Below, one piece after another: positions 16,414 to 26,482 of a stretch of DNA of 64,000 nucleotides. Positions within the stretch are counted from its first letter, which is position 1; each line of letters starts with the position of its first letter. The DNA lies in the NCBI RefSeq assembly GCF_020179835.1, contig NZ_JAIUDA010000005.1, forward strand, positions 124,001-188,000, in the 5' to 3' direction. The DNA comes from Pantoea sp. alder81 (GTDB lineage: Bacteria; Pseudomonadota; Gammaproteobacteria; Enterobacterales; Enterobacteriaceae). The position numbers and the translations under genes were made by a program. The notes under the pieces are model-generated. The model did not search any database. It saw only the letters and a program-made list of their open reading frames with translations, and had not been told where the DNA came from.

Positions 16414-17430
16414 TCAACTGTACATGTTGAAACGCGTGATGATGTTGATGCGTGAAGAGGGCGCTGGCAGTGCAGTTTCAGGTAAAAAACCGTGGAATTC
16501 GAGCAGGGCACGGAAAGCCTGCTGCGCATCCTGCTGTAAGCTATGGTCGATCAACGCATCGATTCGTCCAGCTTGCATCAGCGCGCGATTTTCCCGATCG
16601 AGATCGTGACCAATAAAAGCGTCGATTTGGATATTGTGTTCATCAAAGGCGCGCAGGATCCCCGCGTTTCCACCCCCTACGGTATAAACCGCATGAATAT
16701 CTGGCTGTTGTGACAGGAAGGCGTGTACACATTGGTACATCAGTTGATCGATACCAAATCCCCCAGCGATGAGCTTGACCTGATGCTGAGGCGCTAATTG
16801 CGCCATGCCCGCAATAAAACCATCAATACGTTCCTGTTCGCCGACAAAGTCCTGACTGCCGATAACAGCGGCGATATGTGCTTTATCGATTCGCAACCAT
16901 TTTGACATCAGGAACGCCGCCGCTTTTCCCGCGCTGGTGTTATCCATACCGATATAACGCAGGCGTGTGCTGGCAGGCATATCAGTCACTACCGTCACGA
17001 TAGGAATACGCTGTTTGCTGAGGCTTTCCAGTGTTGGCAACAGGCGGTCGTCATTGATGGCTTTCAAAATAATGCCGTGACTGTTTAATGCGCATTTTTT
17101 CAGCAGTGCATCCACTTCTTCAACGGTCATATTTTCATGGCAGTGGAATCGCAGTTGTAAACGAAAAGCACCGAAGCTGGAGATTTGGCTGGTGAATGCC
17201 TCACGTACTAACTCACTGAAGCGAGCCGGCGTATGCATGATGATATCGAAATACAACGTTCGGCCTTGCGCCAGCCCCGTCTTACGCAGCAACTCAAGAT
17301 CGGCAATGGCCTGTTGAATACGATGCTCGGTTTGTGGATGCACTCGGCCACGATGGTGCAGTGCCCGGTCGATTGTCGCCAGGCTTAATCCTGACTGTGC
17401 CGCAATTTGCTTTAAGGTAAATTTTCCCAT
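16414..17430 (-). CDS. LacI-family transcriptional regulator
   Basis: A 338-residue LacI protein: headpiece at residues 1-50 (FTLKQIAAQSGLSLATIDRA, then HHRGRVHP with the hinge), then a periplasmic-binding-protein-like ligand domain of the RbsB fold (YIGMDNTSAGKAAAFLM, HIAAVIGSQDFVGEQERIDG, AVYTVGGGNAGILRAFDE, FIGHDLDREN). The hinge region is a little unusual in lacking the common leucine before the ligand domain. It is divergent, 150 bases away, from the phytanoyl-CoA-dioxygenase-like gene, which is its most likely target. The ligand is probably a sugar or nucleoside, but this is not established by the sequence. Confidence 0.85.
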   Translation of the reverse strand: MGKFTLKQIAAQSGLSLATIDRALHHRGRVHPQTEHRIQQAIADLELLRKTGLAQGRTLYFDIIMHTPARFSELVREAFTSQISSFGAFRLQLRFHCHENMTVEEVDALLKKCALNSHGIILKAINDDRLLPTLESLSKQRIPIVTVVTDMPASTRLRYIGMDNTSAGKAAAFLMSKWLRIDKAHIAAVIGSQDFVGEQERIDGFIAGMAQLAPQHQVKLIAGGFGIDQLMYQCVHAFLSQQPDIHAVYTVGGGNAGILRAFDEHNIQIDAFIGHDLDRENRALMQAGRIDALIDHSLQQDAQQAFRALLEFHGFLPETALPAPSSRINIITRFNMYS

Positions 17431-17580
17431 GATGTTATGAGGTGTTTATGAGGTATTTTTGATGTTTTGTTAACGTAATGTAGCTGCTAGTTTGTGGGGT
17501 ATCAAGTCGTGTCAGGCAGTCACTGCCGGTGTTAGGCGACAAGAACATCCCCTGTAAACGGACATAACGATGAGGTCATC

Positions 17581-18726
17581 ATGACATCACATTACTTTGT
17601 AAATGAAGACCAGGCCGCGCTGGGAGACTTGCGAGAATTTTGCGCACAGTCAGTGAATGCTGAGGATTATCCGCTCGCCAGTGAGGTGATCTCTGAAGTG
17701 CTGATTTACGATCGTGACGTGCTGGATGACGCGGCAGTCACGGATAAAAAGGGCGTCCTGAGTGAGTTGCACAAAGCGCTCTCTTACGGCCCAGGCGTTT
17801 TTGTGGTTCGTGGGCTGTACACCGATCTGGCATGCGTTGACCGGGCATCACAAGTTTTTGAAGCCATCATGCATGAAGAGGCAAAGTCGAAAGTTCAGTC
17901 CGATCACTTCTCCAAAGCGGGCAATAACGGACGCATCTGGAATGCGCTGCAAAAGCTGGCACAGGCAAACCCTCAGGTCTTTATTGACTACTATGCTAAC
18001 CCGACGTTGGGATTAATTTGTCAGGCGTGGCTGGGGCCGGCGTGGAGCATGACTTCTCAGGTCAATCAGGTTCGCCCCGGAGGCGAAGCGCAACAGGCGC
18101 ACCGCGACTATCATCTGGGTTTCCAGCAAAGTGCTTTCGCGGCTGAGTTTCCGATTCCCGTTCACATTCTCTCGCAATACCTGACGTTGCAGGGTGCGGT
18201 AGCGCACAGTGATATGCCGTTGGCATCGGGTCCCACCCGTTTGCTGCCCTGGTCACATCAATATGAGATGGGCTACATTGCGTATCGACGTCCAGAGTTT
18301 GCCCAATATTTTGCCGATAACTTCGTACAATTGCCGTTGAAGAAGGGCGACGGGTTGTTCTTCAATCCGGCGTTATTCCATGCTGCGGGTAATAACACCA
18401 CCGAGGATCACGTCCGAACGGCGAACTTGCTGCAGATCTCCTCTGCTTTCGGCGTGCCAATGGAAGAGGTTAACCATGAGCAGTTGCTTAAATGGGTTTA
18501 TCCGGTGTTGCGCGAGGCGCGTCTCAATGCAGCCGATCTTAATGCAGCCATCGCCGTTGCCGCGCGCGGTTATTCATTCCCAACCAATTTAGATACCGAT
18601 CCACCGGTTGGCGGAATGGTTCCTAAAACGCAGCAACAGTTGGTGAGTGAGGCACTGGAAGCGGGCTGGAGTTCAGCGGAATTTGAAGCGGCTTTGGATG
18701 CACATACTGAAAAACGTCGAGCGTAG
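17581..18726 (+). CDS. Phytanoyl-CoA dioxygenase-family protein (Fe(II)/2-oxoglutarate oxygenase)
   Basis: A 381-residue protein. The double-stranded beta-helix iron ligands are recognisable: HxD in AHRDYHLGF (about residue 177) and the distal His in FFNPALFHAAGNN (about residue 263), with the Arg of HVRTANLLQ after it for 2-oxoglutarate binding. ASGPTRLLPWSHQYEMGYIA is typical of PhyH-like enzymes. It should hydroxylate or oxidatively cleave a small substrate using O2 and 2-oxoglutarate. The substrate is unknown. A divergent LacI regulator points to control by a sugar-like inducer. SD is GAGG before the ATG at 17581. A bidirectional terminator follows it. Confidence 0.78.
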   Translation: MTSHYFVNEDQAALGDLREFCAQSVNAEDYPLASEVISEVLIYDRDVLDDAAVTDKKGVLSELHKALSYGPGVFVVRGLYTDLACVDRASQVFEAIMHEEAKSKVQSDHFSKAGNNGRIWNALQKLAQANPQVFIDYYANPTLGLICQAWLGPAWSMTSQVNQVRPGGEAQQAHRDYHLGFQQSAFAAEFPIPVHILSQYLTLQGAVAHSDMPLASGPTRLLPWSHQYEMGYIAYRRPEFAQYFADNFVQLPLKKGDGLFFNPALFHAAGNNTTEDHVRTANLLQISSAFGVPMEEVNHEQLLKWVYPVLREARLNAADLNAAIAVAARGYSFPTNLDTDPPVGGMVPKTQQQLVSEALEAGWSSAEFEAALDAHTEKRRA

Positions 18727-18734
18727 CCTTTGAG

Positions 18735-18762
18735 AACAGCAGTCAGACTTAGGACTGCTGTT
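18735..18762. terminator. Bidirectional terminator overlapping a gene end
   Basis: AACAGCAGTC (18735-18744) pairs perfectly with GACTGCTGTT (18753-18762) around an 8-base loop. The loop holds part of the stop codon of the convergent small gene (18749), so the hairpin ends both transcripts. Confidence 0.75.
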
Positions 18763-18958
18763 TGAACATTTGAATGGCTTCCTGCACGTTGCTGGTGGCC
18801 AGAGACATCACGCGGTCATTATTGAGAAACACGTCATAATGGCCTGCGTTGTAGCGAAACACATACAAATCACCACGAAATCGCAAACCCTTGGTTTTCA
18901 CTCCGATATGGTGGCGGCGCAGCGCTGCCTGAGCGAGTCTGTCGGCTCCAGTATTCAT
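18749..18958 (-). CDS. Small conserved-looking hypothetical protein (69 aa)
   Basis: I do not recognise the family. The frame encodes 69 residues: a basic N-terminal half (RLAQAALRRHHIGVKTKGLR), a beta-type centre (RGDLYVFRYNAGHYDVFLN) and a helical end (SNVQEAIQMFKQQS). It has no signal peptide or membrane segment. A very strong Shine-Dalgarno sequence (GGAGGAGG, 7 bases before the ATG at 18958) and a terminator at its end argue that it is a real gene. It is convergent with the dioxygenase gene and divergent from the arn operon. The alternating aromatic and charged pattern suggests a small soluble alpha/beta fold, which is inference only. Confidence 0.7.
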   Translation of the reverse strand: MNTGADRLAQAALRRHHIGVKTKGLRFRGDLYVFRYNAGHYDVFLNNDRVMSLATSNVQEAIQMFKQQS

Positions 18959-19242
18959 TGCGTATCCTCCTCCATTTATATGCCGTTAGATTTCCCAACA
19001 TAGAGTAAGGCTGGAATATTAATTTAACCTTAAGAACAGTATAGGTTAATTTTTTATCGTTATGTTTATCATTGATTTAAATAGAAACTCCCTAATCCTC
19101 TTTCCTCCGCTCTTGCGTTGATTAATCTATTTTGAATATTTAATGAAAAATTGATGAATATTGTTCTCAGGAGGACATTACCCGCCAGGTTTCTCTACCG
19201 ATCATCAACGTTTAAGAAATAACTCATCTTGTCTTACTGCCA

Positions 19243-19259
19243 TTTAATGTTCCGTTAAG
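19243..19259 (+). promoter_or_regulatory. Candidate PmrA (BasR) box 1
   Basis: TTTAAT-GTTCC-GTTAAG matches the known direct-repeat PmrA consensus (YTTAAK, 5 bases, YTTAAK) at 11 of 12 positions. It lies about 215 bases before arnB. In enterobacteria PmrA activates arn under iron, acid or polymyxin signals. Confidence 0.5.
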
Positions 19260-19360
19260 TTTTCCTCCGTATTTTGTTCTACGAGGCAATATGACAGGTG
19301 TGCTTAAGTTTTTTGCGCCAGATTAAAAAATTAACAGTTCGTGCTACCGAATTGGGACCG

Positions 19361-19377
19361 CTTAATCTACGGTTAAA
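19361..19377 (+). promoter_or_regulatory. Candidate PmrA (BasR) box 2
   Basis: CTTAAT-CTACG-GTTAAA matches the PmrA direct-repeat consensus at 10 of 12 positions, with the same G at the first base of the second half as in box 1. It is about 98 bases before the arnB start, a better activator distance than box 1. Confidence 0.5.
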
Positions 19378-19474
19378 CAGCAAGTTACTGAATGTTGTTA
19401 GGGAACTGAATCACTGCACACTGCAATTGGTCCTGTTGCAGGCAACTTTGAGTGTAAAACGTTAAGGTAAACTT

Positions 19475-20611
19475 ATGACTTTTCTTCCATTCTCGCGCCC
19501 GTCGTTGGGCGAGGAAGAGTTAGCGGCGGTAAAAGCAGTATTTGAATCTGGCTGGATCACCACCGGTCCTAAAAATGCGGAACTGGAACAAGCCTTTTGC
19601 CAGCTAACCGGTAATCAACATGCGATTGCCGTCAGCTCAGCGACTGCTGGAATGCACGTCACGCTTCTTGCGTTAAATATTCAACCCGGTGATGAGGTTA
19701 TTACCCCCTCACTGACGTGGGTGTCGACGATTAACATCATTACGTTACTCGGCGCAACGCCGGTAATGATTGATATTGATCGCGATACGCTGATGGTTAC
19801 ACCGGAGCAAATTGAAGCAGCGATTACCCCTCGCACCCGCGCCATTATTCCGGTGCATTATGCCGGAGCACCTGCGGATATTGATGCGATTCGCGCTATC
19901 GGCGAGCGCCACGGCATTGCCGTCATAGAAGATGCTGCACATGCCGCAGGTTGCTACTACAAAGGTCAGCACGTTGGCCAGCAAAGTACGGCCATTTTCT
20001 CCTTCCATGCCATTAAGAATATGACCTGTGCAGAGGGGGGGTTGATCGTCACCGACGACGCTGAACTAGCCGATCGTATGCGCAGCCTGAAATTCCATGG
20101 TTTGGGTGTGGATGCCTATGATCGCCATACCCACGGGCGTAAACCGCAGGCTGAAGTGATCATGCCGGGTTTCAAATACAACTTGCCCGATATCAGCGCA
20201 GCGATTGCGCTGGTGCAGCTAAACAAGCTGGCTGCCATTAATACGCGTCGTGCGGAGATTGCGCAGCGCTATCTGACCGAGCTGGCGGATACACCTTTCT
20301 TACCGCTCGCTCAACCTGAATGGTCGCATCAACATGCCTGGCATCTGTTTATCATCCGCGCTGATGAAGCCACCTGCGGTTTAAGCCGTGACGCGCTGAT
20401 GGAAACACTGAAAGCGCAGGACATTGGCACTGGATTGCATTTCCGTGCCGCGCACACCCACAAATATTACCGCGAACGTTATCCGCAACTTTCCCTGCCA
20501 AACACGGAATGGAATAGCGATCGCATCTGCTCAATACCGCTGTTCCCTGATATGCGCGATGAAGACGTCAGCCGCGTGATCGGCGTATTACGTCATATCG
20601 CTGGAGTTTGA
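19475..20611 (+). CDS. arnB: UDP-4-amino-4-deoxy-L-arabinose aminotransferase
   Basis: A 378-residue DegT/DnrJ/EryC1 PLP aminotransferase. [20 protein letters not shown] at the N-terminus, [47 protein letters not shown] and the PLP-lysine motif [13 protein letters not shown] are all characteristic of ArnB. It transfers an amino group from glutamate to UDP-4-keto-arabinose to give UDP-L-Ara4N in the cytoplasm. First gene of the seven-gene arn operon and 5 bases before arnC. Length matches E. coli ArnB (about 379-385). SD is TAAGG before the ATG at 19475. Confidence 0.95.
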   Translation: MTFLPFSRPSLGEEELAAVKAVFESGWITTGPKNAELEQAFCQLTGNQHAIAVSSATAGMHVTLLALNIQPGDEVITPSLTWVSTINIITLLGATPVMIDIDRDTLMVTPEQIEAAITPRTRAIIPVHYAGAPADIDAIRAIGERHGIAVIEDAAHAAGCYYKGQHVGQQSTAIFSFHAIKNMTCAEGGLIVTDDAELADRMRSLKFHGLGVDAYDRHTHGRKPQAEVIMPGFKYNLPDISAAIALVQLNKLAAINTRRAEIAQRYLTELADTPFLPLAQPEWSHQHAWHLFIIRADEATCGLSRDALMETLKAQDIGTGLHFRAAHTHKYYRERYPQLSLPNTEWNSDRICSIPLFPDMRDEDVSRVIGVLRHIAGV

Positions 20612-20616
20612 TTGCC

Positions 20617-21603
20617 ATGCTTGAAGAACAAATCATTCGTAAAGTCTCCGTGGTGATCCCGGTTTATAACGAAGAGGAGAGCCTGCCAGAGTTGGTGCGT
20701 CGCACCGATGCGGCTTGTGCTGTGCTGAATCTGGATTACGAAATCTTGCTGGTGGATGACGGCAGTAGCGACCGCTCTGGAGAGATGATTGCCGAAGCCG
20801 CTGATATGCCGGGCAGCCACGTGGTTGGCGTCTTGCTAAACCGTAACTACGGTCAGCACTCGGCAATCATGGCCGGTTTTAACCATGTGTCAGGTGACTT
20901 GATCATCACACTGGATGCCGATTTACAGAATCCGCCAGAAGAGATCCCCAATCTGGTCAAAGCGGCTCAGCAGGGTTATGACGTGGTCGGCACCGTGCGT
21001 CAAAACCGTCAGGACAGTTGGTTCCGTCGCCGCGCTTCACGCACCATCAACCAGCTGATTCAACGCGTCACCGGTAAAGCCATGGGCGACTACGGCTGTA
21101 TGTTGCGTGCTTATCGCCGTCACATCGTCGATGCCATGCTCAACTGTCACGAGCGCAGCACCTTTATTCCTATCCTTGCGAACACCTTTGCACGCCGCAC
21201 TATCGAGCTGCCTGTAGCCCATGCTGAGCGCGAGTTTGGTGACTCGAAGTACAGCTTTATGAAGCTCATTAACCTGATGTACGACCTGGTGACTTGCCTG
21301 ACCACCACGCCACTGCGCCTGCTGAGTATCGTCGGCAGCCTGATTGCGCTGTCCGGTTTTGCCTTCTCACTGGTGCTGATTGTGTTGCGTTTGTTCCTCG
21401 GTGCCGACTGGGCCGGGGACGGTGTGTTCATGCTGTTTGCAGTGCTGTTTATTTTTGTCGGCGCGCAGTTTATCGGCATGGGCTTACTCGGCGAATACAT
21501 CGGCCGAATTTACAACGACGTCCGCGCTCGTCCGCGCTACTTCATTCAACGTGTTATTAACTCGCAGAAAGATGTCTCCTCTGTACAGGAAATTGAGCAA
21601 TGA
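20617..21603 (+). CDS. arnC: Undecaprenyl-phosphate 4-deoxy-4-formamido-L-arabinose transferase
   Basis: A 328-residue GT2 glycosyltransferase. The catalytic domain has [46 protein letters not shown] and the DXD motif in [15 protein letters not shown]. Two C-terminal transmembrane helices follow (about residues 230-295). It moves Ara4-formyl-N from UDP onto undecaprenyl phosphate at the inner face of the inner membrane. I chose the ATG at 20617; a TTG in frame at 20608 would overlap the arnB stop. It overlaps arnA by 4 bases (ATGA), consistent with translational coupling. Confidence 0.95.
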   Translation: MLEEQIIRKVSVVIPVYNEEESLPELVRRTDAACAVLNLDYEILLVDDGSSDRSGEMIAEAADMPGSHVVGVLLNRNYGQHSAIMAGFNHVSGDLIITLDADLQNPPEEIPNLVKAAQQGYDVVGTVRQNRQDSWFRRRASRTINQLIQRVTGKAMGDYGCMLRAYRRHIVDAMLNCHERSTFIPILANTFARRTIELPVAHAEREFGDSKYSFMKLINLMYDLVTCLTTTPLRLLSIVGSLIALSGFAFSLVLIVLRLFLGADWAGDGVFMLFAVLFIFVGAQFIGMGLLGEYIGRIYNDVRARPRYFIQRVINSQKDVSSVQEIEQ

Positions 21604-23579
21604 AAACTATCGTCTTCGCCTATCACGATATGGGCTGTGCAGGTATTACTGCGCTGTTAAATGCGGGTTTTGAAATCAGTGCGATTTTCACCCACGCTGA
21701 TTCTGCCACTGAGAATCATTTCTTTGGTTCGGTCGCCCGTCTGGCGGCTGAACAAGGTATCCCGGTGTATGCGCCGGAAGATGCCAACCATCCGCTGTGG
21801 GTCGATCGCATTAAAACCATGGCGCCGGATTACATTTTCTCCTTCTACTATCGCAATCTGCTCAATGACAGCATCCTGAGCAGCGCCCGTCTGGGTGCTT
21901 TCAACCTGCACGGTTCACTGCTGCCTAAATATCGTGGGCGCGCACCGCTGAACTGGGCACTGGTGAATGGTGAGACCGAAACGGGTGTGACTTTGCATCG
22001 CATGGTGAAACGCGCGGATGCGGGCGATATCGTGGCACAGCAACGTGTCGCCATTGATGAGCAAGACAACGCCTTAACTCTGCATCGCAAACTGACGACC
22101 TGTGCTTCACAACTACTGGAGCAGGCATTGCCGGCGATGAAGCGTGGTGAGATTGTGGCGACGCCTCAAGATCATAGCCAGGCGACAGTGGTGGGACGTC
22201 GCACGCCAGAAGATGGTCGCATTAAGTGGGAACAGTCCGCACAGTCAATCAACAACCTGGTGCGTGCGGTTACCGATCCATGGCCGGGTGCATTTGCTTT
22301 CGCCGGAACCGTGAAGTTTGTGGTGTGGAAAGGGCGCGTACATGCCGATGCGCCTAAAGCCAAGCCAGGCACGGTGATTTCCGTTGAACCTTTCCTGATT
22401 GCCTGCGGTGAAGGCGCCCTGGAAGTGGTGACCGGACAAAGTGAAAACGGCGTCTATATGAACGGCAGCCAGTTGGCACAAAGTCTGGGGATGGTGCCGG
22501 GCGCACTGTTGTACTCTCAGCCGGTTGCGGCCGTTAAACGTCGTACGCGCGTGTTGATCCTGGGTGTAAACGGATTTATCGGTAACCACCTGACCGAACG
22601 CTTGCTGCAGGATGATAACTTCGAAGTTTACGGTCTGGATATTGGATCGGATGCCATCAGCCGTTTCCTCGATCAGCCGCGCTTCCACTTTGTTGAGGGT
22701 GATATCAGCATTCACTCGGAATGGATCGAATATCACATCAAAAAATGTGATGTGGTGTTGCCGCTGGTGGCGATTGCTACGCCAATTGAATACACCCGCA
22801 ACCCGCTGCGCGTGTTCGAACTCGATTTTGAAGAGAACCTCAAGATCATACGCGATTGCGTAAAATACAAAAAACGCATCATCTTCCCATCCACATCGGA
22901 GGTGTACGGCATGTGCACCGATAAGCACTTCGATGAAGATCACTCCAATCTGGTGGTGGGACCGATCAACAAACAGCGCTGGATCTATTCCGTGTCCAAA
23001 CAACTATTGGATCGTGTGATCTGGGCGTACGGCGAAAAAGAAGGGCTGCGTTTCACGCTGTTCCGACCATTTAACTGGATGGGCCCGCGTCTCGATAACC
23101 TGAACGCTGCGCGTATTGGTAGCTCCCGTGCCATCACCCAACTGATCCTCAACCTGGTTGAAGGTTCGCCGATCAAGTTGATCGACGGGGGTGCACAGAA
23201 GCGCTGCTTCACTGACATTCGCGATGGTATCGAAGCGCTGTTCCGCATTATCGAGAACAAAAACAACAACTGCGACAGTCAGATCGTCAACATCGGTAAC
23301 CCGGAAAACGAGGCGAGCATCAAAGAACTGGCTGAACGTCTGCTGGCAAGCTTTGAACGTCATCCGCTGCGCGACCAATTCCCGCCGTTTGCAGGTTTCC
23401 GTGAAGTAGAAAGCAGCAGCTATTACGGTAAAGGTTATCAGGATGTCGAACATCGTAAACCGTCGATCAAAAATGCACGTCGCCTGATTGACTGGACACC
23501 GACCATCGAGATGGATACCACGATCGATAACACGCTGGATTTCTTCCTGCGCACCGTTGAGTTGCAGGATAAGCCATGA
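21600..23579 (+). CDS. arnA: Bifunctional UDP-glucuronate decarboxylase / UDP-L-Ara4N formyltransferase
   Basis: A 659-residue fusion, the standard ArnA length. The N-terminal formyltransferase (about 1-300) carries [20 protein letters not shown] with catalytic Asn and His, and the Asp in [10 protein letters not shown]. The C-terminal short-chain dehydrogenase domain (about 315-659) has the NAD motif [30 protein letters not shown] and the YxxxK pair in [16 protein letters not shown]. It oxidatively decarboxylates UDP-GlcA and, separately, formylates UDP-L-Ara4N. Overlaps arnC and arnD by 4 bases each. Both catalytic domains look intact. Confidence 0.96.
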   Translation: MKTIVFAYHDMGCAGITALLNAGFEISAIFTHADSATENHFFGSVARLAAEQGIPVYAPEDANHPLWVDRIKTMAPDYIFSFYYRNLLNDSILSSARLGAFNLHGSLLPKYRGRAPLNWALVNGETETGVTLHRMVKRADAGDIVAQQRVAIDEQDNALTLHRKLTTCASQLLEQALPAMKRGEIVATPQDHSQATVVGRRTPEDGRIKWEQSAQSINNLVRAVTDPWPGAFAFAGTVKFVVWKGRVHADAPKAKPGTVISVEPFLIACGEGALEVVTGQSENGVYMNGSQLAQSLGMVPGALLYSQPVAAVKRRTRVLILGVNGFIGNHLTERLLQDDNFEVYGLDIGSDAISRFLDQPRFHFVEGDISIHSEWIEYHIKKCDVVLPLVAIATPIEYTRNPLRVFELDFEENLKIIRDCVKYKKRIIFPSTSEVYGMCTDKHFDEDHSNLVVGPINKQRWIYSVSKQLLDRVIWAYGEKEGLRFTLFRPFNWMGPRLDNLNAARIGSSRAITQLILNLVEGSPIKLIDGGAQKRCFTDIRDGIEALFRIIENKNNNCDSQIVNIGNPENEASIKELAERLLASFERHPLRDQFPPFAGFREVESSSYYGKGYQDVEHRKPSIKNARRLIDWTPTIEMDTTIDNTLDFFLRTVELQDKP

Positions 23580-24460
23580 AGAAAATTGGTTTGCGCGTAG
23601 ATGTTGATACCTGGCGTGGAACCAAACTCGGCGTTCCGGCGCTGCTAGAGCAGTTTAGCCTGCACCAGTTGCAGGCCAGTTTCTTCTTTAGCGTAGGGCC
23701 GGATAACATGGGGCGCCACTTGTGGCGCCTGATGAAACCGCGCTTCTTATGGAAAATGCTGCGCTCACGCGCAGCTTCTCTCTACGGCTGGGATATTTTA
23801 TTAGCTGGCACGGCCTGGCCGGGACGCGAGATTGGTCGTGGCCTGGAGGAGATCATCAGTGCTACGGCTGACCATCACGAAGTCGGTCTGCATGCCTGGG
23901 ATCACTTTGCGTGGCAAACCTGGGCTGGCGTATGGCCAGAACAGAAACTACTGGAACAGATTTCACGCGGTAAAGCCGCGCTGGAATCGATTATAGGTGA
24001 CAGCGTCACTTGTTCCGCCGTTGCGGGATGGCGTGCGGATGGTCGTGTCGTTGCAGCTAAGCAAACCTTTGGCTTCAGCTACAACAGCGATTGTCGTGGC
24101 ACCGGACCTTTCTTGCCGCGTCTGCGTGATGGCAGCTTAGGCACGGTACAAATCCCCGTGACGTTGCCAACCTGGGATGAAGTGGTGGGACAGTCGGTTA
24201 GCGCTGCTGACTACAACGATTTCATCCTTGAACAGATGCTCGCAGCTGAAGGATCGCCGGTGTACACCATTCATGCTGAAGTCGAAGGCATTATTGGTTC
24301 TAAGGCTTTTGGCGAGCTATTAACCCGCGCTGAGCAACAGGGCATTCACTTTTGCCCTCTGAGCGAGTTGTTGCCGGACGATCTCAGCACGCTGCCTCAG
24401 GGCAATCTGGTGCGTGGGCATATACCCGGACGTGAAGGCTGGCTTGGCTGCCAGAGCTAG
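23576..24460 (+). CDS. arnD: 4-deoxy-4-formamido-L-arabinose-phosphoundecaprenol deformylase
   Basis: A 294-residue NodB/polysaccharide-deacetylase homologue: [18 protein letters not shown] at the N-terminus with the metal/catalytic Asp pair, [16 protein letters not shown] (metal His residues), and AGWRADGRV. It removes the formyl group from undecaprenyl-phosphate-Ara4FN, an essential step before flipping. Overlap with arnA is ATGA. A 31-base gap with AGGAAACTTTATAGGAACC separates it from arnT. Length matches family (about 296-300). Confidence 0.95.
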   Translation: MKKIGLRVDVDTWRGTKLGVPALLEQFSLHQLQASFFFSVGPDNMGRHLWRLMKPRFLWKMLRSRAASLYGWDILLAGTAWPGREIGRGLEEIISATADHHEVGLHAWDHFAWQTWAGVWPEQKLLEQISRGKAALESIIGDSVTCSAVAGWRADGRVVAAKQTFGFSYNSDCRGTGPFLPRLRDGSLGTVQIPVTLPTWDEVVGQSVSAADYNDFILEQMLAAEGSPVYTIHAEVEGIIGSKAFGELLTRAEQQGIHFCPLSELLPDDLSTLPQGNLVRGHIPGREGWLGCQS

Positions 24461-24491
24461 ACGTTAACAGGAAACTTTATAGGAACCACGG

Positions 24492-26153
24492 ATGCGTACA
24501 GGCACCAAAACGGCGCTGTTGCTGGCGCTTTTCGCGCTCTACTATCTTATCCCAATTGAATTCCGCGCCTTATGGCAGCCGGATGAAACACGCTATGCTG
24601 AAATCAGCCGTGAAATGCTGGTCAATGGCAATTGGGTGGTACCGCACTTCTTTGATTTGCGCTATTTCGAAAAACCGATAGCGGGTTATTGGGTCAATAA
24701 TATTGGCCAGCTCTTGTTTGGTCATACCAACTTTGGCGTTCGCGCCGGTTCAATTTTTTGTATCACGCTCAGTGCCGTGTTGATTTACTGGCTCGGTCAT
24801 CAGATGTTTGCCAGCCGGAAAATCGCCCTGACGGGCAGCATCATTTTTCTCACCTCGCTGCTGGTGTATGGCATTGGCACTTACGCGGTGCTCGACCCGA
24901 TCCTGCTGTTATGGATGGTCGCCGCGATGTGCAGTTATTGGATGGTAGCGCAAGCTTCCACCACGCAACAGCGCCTGTGTGGCTATGTCCTGCTGGGCGC
25001 AGCCTGTGCGATGGGCTTTATGACCAAGGGCTTTCTCGCGCTGGCGGTGCCGGTGTTGGCAATAGTGCCCTGGGCGATTTGGCAAAAACGCTTCGGTGAG
25101 CTTTTGCGCTGGGGCCCACTGACAATCATCGTTGCTGCGCTGCTCAGTGCACCGTGGGCGCTGGCCATTTATCGTCAGGAAGGGGATTTCTGGCATTACT
25201 TCTTCTGGGTCGAACATATTCAACGCTTCGCCGAGAAAGATGCGCAGCACAAAGCGCCATTCTGGTATTACCTGCCGGTGTTGCTGGCGGGATGTCTGCC
25301 GTGGCTGGCGCTGCTGCCGGGTTCACTTCTGGGTGCGTGGCGCAAGCGTAGTCAACATGCGGGTAGTGTTTACCTGTTAAGTTGGGTGATCTTACCGCTG
25401 CTGTTCTTTAGCATCGCCAAAGGGAAGTTGCCGACCTACATAATGCCGTGTTTTGCACCGTTGGCGCTGTTAATGGCGCATTACGCTTACAGTGGTTCTG
25501 CACAACTAGTGAAGGTGTTTAAAGTTAATGGCTGGATCAACCTGCTGTTTGGCGCCATCACAACCGTAGTCCTGTTGGTGGTGATTGCTCCATGGGGATT
25601 GGCGCACAAGCCCGTTTACACCCATGATGAAATACTGCCGTTGATCTGTGGCGTACTGGCCTTTGTAGGCTGGGGCATGATGGGATGGCTCAGTCTTAAA
25701 CCGGGTGCCTGTCGCTGGCAACTGGCGGCGGTTTGCCCGTTAGCGCTTGCGCTGCTGGTGGGCTTTGCCATACCGCAGAAAGTTCGTGATTCCAAACAGC
25801 CACAGAGTTTTGTAAGGGCAGTGCATCATCAACTGGCAGACAGCCGCTATCTGCTGGCTGACAATCCAGGCATCGCAGCTGCGGTGGCGTGGGAAACAGA
25901 GCGCAGTGATATCACATTCTACGATGCCAAGGGCGAACTGCAATACGGCCTCAGCTATCCCGATGCGCAAACGCGCTATGTCGATGGTGCTGCATTTGCT
26001 GACTGGCTGCGCGAACATCGTCGCCATGGCAAAGTGTCCGTGGTGATGATGCTCAACTCGGGCGAGAACGGACCTGATCCTGCAATGCCAACGCCGGATG
26101 ATGTCTATCGTCAAGGCCGGCTGGTCTATTACGGTTATAACGCGACGCCATGA
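24492..26153 (+). CDS. arnT: Undecaprenyl phosphate-alpha-L-Ara4N transferase (lipid A L-Ara4N transferase)
   Basis: A 553-residue GT83 integral membrane transferase with about 12-13 hydrophobic segments and a C-terminal soluble periplasmic part (from about residue 430). The periplasmic loop-1 motif WQPDETRYAEISREML, YFEKPIAGYWVNNIGQLLFG and MTKGFLALAVPV are signatures of ArnT. It adds L-Ara4N to lipid A phosphates at the periplasmic face of the inner membrane, lowering negative charge and raising polymyxin resistance. It overlaps arnE by 4 bases. Length equals E. coli ArnT (550). Confidence 0.95.
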   Translation: MRTGTKTALLLALFALYYLIPIEFRALWQPDETRYAEISREMLVNGNWVVPHFFDLRYFEKPIAGYWVNNIGQLLFGHTNFGVRAGSIFCITLSAVLIYWLGHQMFASRKIALTGSIIFLTSLLVYGIGTYAVLDPILLLWMVAAMCSYWMVAQASTTQQRLCGYVLLGAACAMGFMTKGFLALAVPVLAIVPWAIWQKRFGELLRWGPLTIIVAALLSAPWALAIYRQEGDFWHYFFWVEHIQRFAEKDAQHKAPFWYYLPVLLAGCLPWLALLPGSLLGAWRKRSQHAGSVYLLSWVILPLLFFSIAKGKLPTYIMPCFAPLALLMAHYAYSGSAQLVKVFKVNGWINLLFGAITTVVLLVVIAPWGLAHKPVYTHDEILPLICGVLAFVGWGMMGWLSLKPGACRWQLAAVCPLALALLVGFAIPQKVRDSKQPQSFVRAVHHQLADSRYLLADNPGIAAAVAWETERSDITFYDAKGELQYGLSYPDAQTRYVDGAAFADWLREHRRHGKVSVVMMLNSGENGPDPAMPTPDDVYRQGRLVYYGYNATP

Positions 26154-26482
26154 ATCTGTTGCTCATTCTTTTGGTTAGTCTATTGAGCTGCGCCGCCCAG
26201 CTTTGTCAAAAGCAGGCGGCGTATCTGGGCACGCGCCACGGTAAAAAACGGCTCATTATGTGGATCGCGCTGAGCATCTTTCTGCTCGGCGTGGCGATGT
26301 TGCTATGGCTGCTGGTGTTGCGGGTGGTGCCGGTCAGTGTGGCCTATCCGATGCTAAGTCTTAACTTCGTATTAGTCGCCCTCGCGGCGAAGTTGATCTG
26401 GCGTGAGACATACACCTTACAACAGTGGTTTGGCACGCTGGCCATAGTTGCCGGGGTAGCGCTAATGGGGAGCCACCTATGA
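26150..26482 (+). CDS. arnE: L-Ara4N-phosphoundecaprenol flippase subunit ArnE
   Basis: A 110-residue small multidrug-resistance-type (EamA/SMR) membrane protein with four predicted helices. The VVPVSVAYPMLSLNFVLVAL and RETYTLQQWFGTLAIVAGV segments are typical of ArnE. It pairs with ArnF to move undecaprenyl-phosphate-L-Ara4N across the inner membrane. It overlaps arnT (ATGA) and arnF (ATGA), so the heterodimer subunits are translationally coupled. Confidence 0.93.
   Translation: MNLLLILLVSLLSCAAQLCQKQAAYLGTRHGKKRLIMWIALSIFLLGVAMLLWLLVLRVVPVSVAYPMLSLNFVLVALAAKLIWRETYTLQQWFGTLAIVAGVALMGSHL

Larger units (their letters stand above)
18959..19474 (+). promoter_or_regulatory. AT-rich arn upstream region
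   Basis: About 515 bases without a gene. It is AT-rich and contains several TTAA-type half-sites, two of which form PmrA-box-like repeats (listed separately). A further CTTAAG at 19029 is near a reverse ATTAAT. The arn promoter should lie in the last 150 bases, but no single strong -35/-10 pair can be picked out by eye. Confidence 0.5.

Noticed and set aside
22245..23003. Long antisense reading opposite arnA (252 codons)
   Set aside because: It has no family motifs, no ribosome site and mirrors the codon pattern of arnA, which is a full-length, well-conserved gene.
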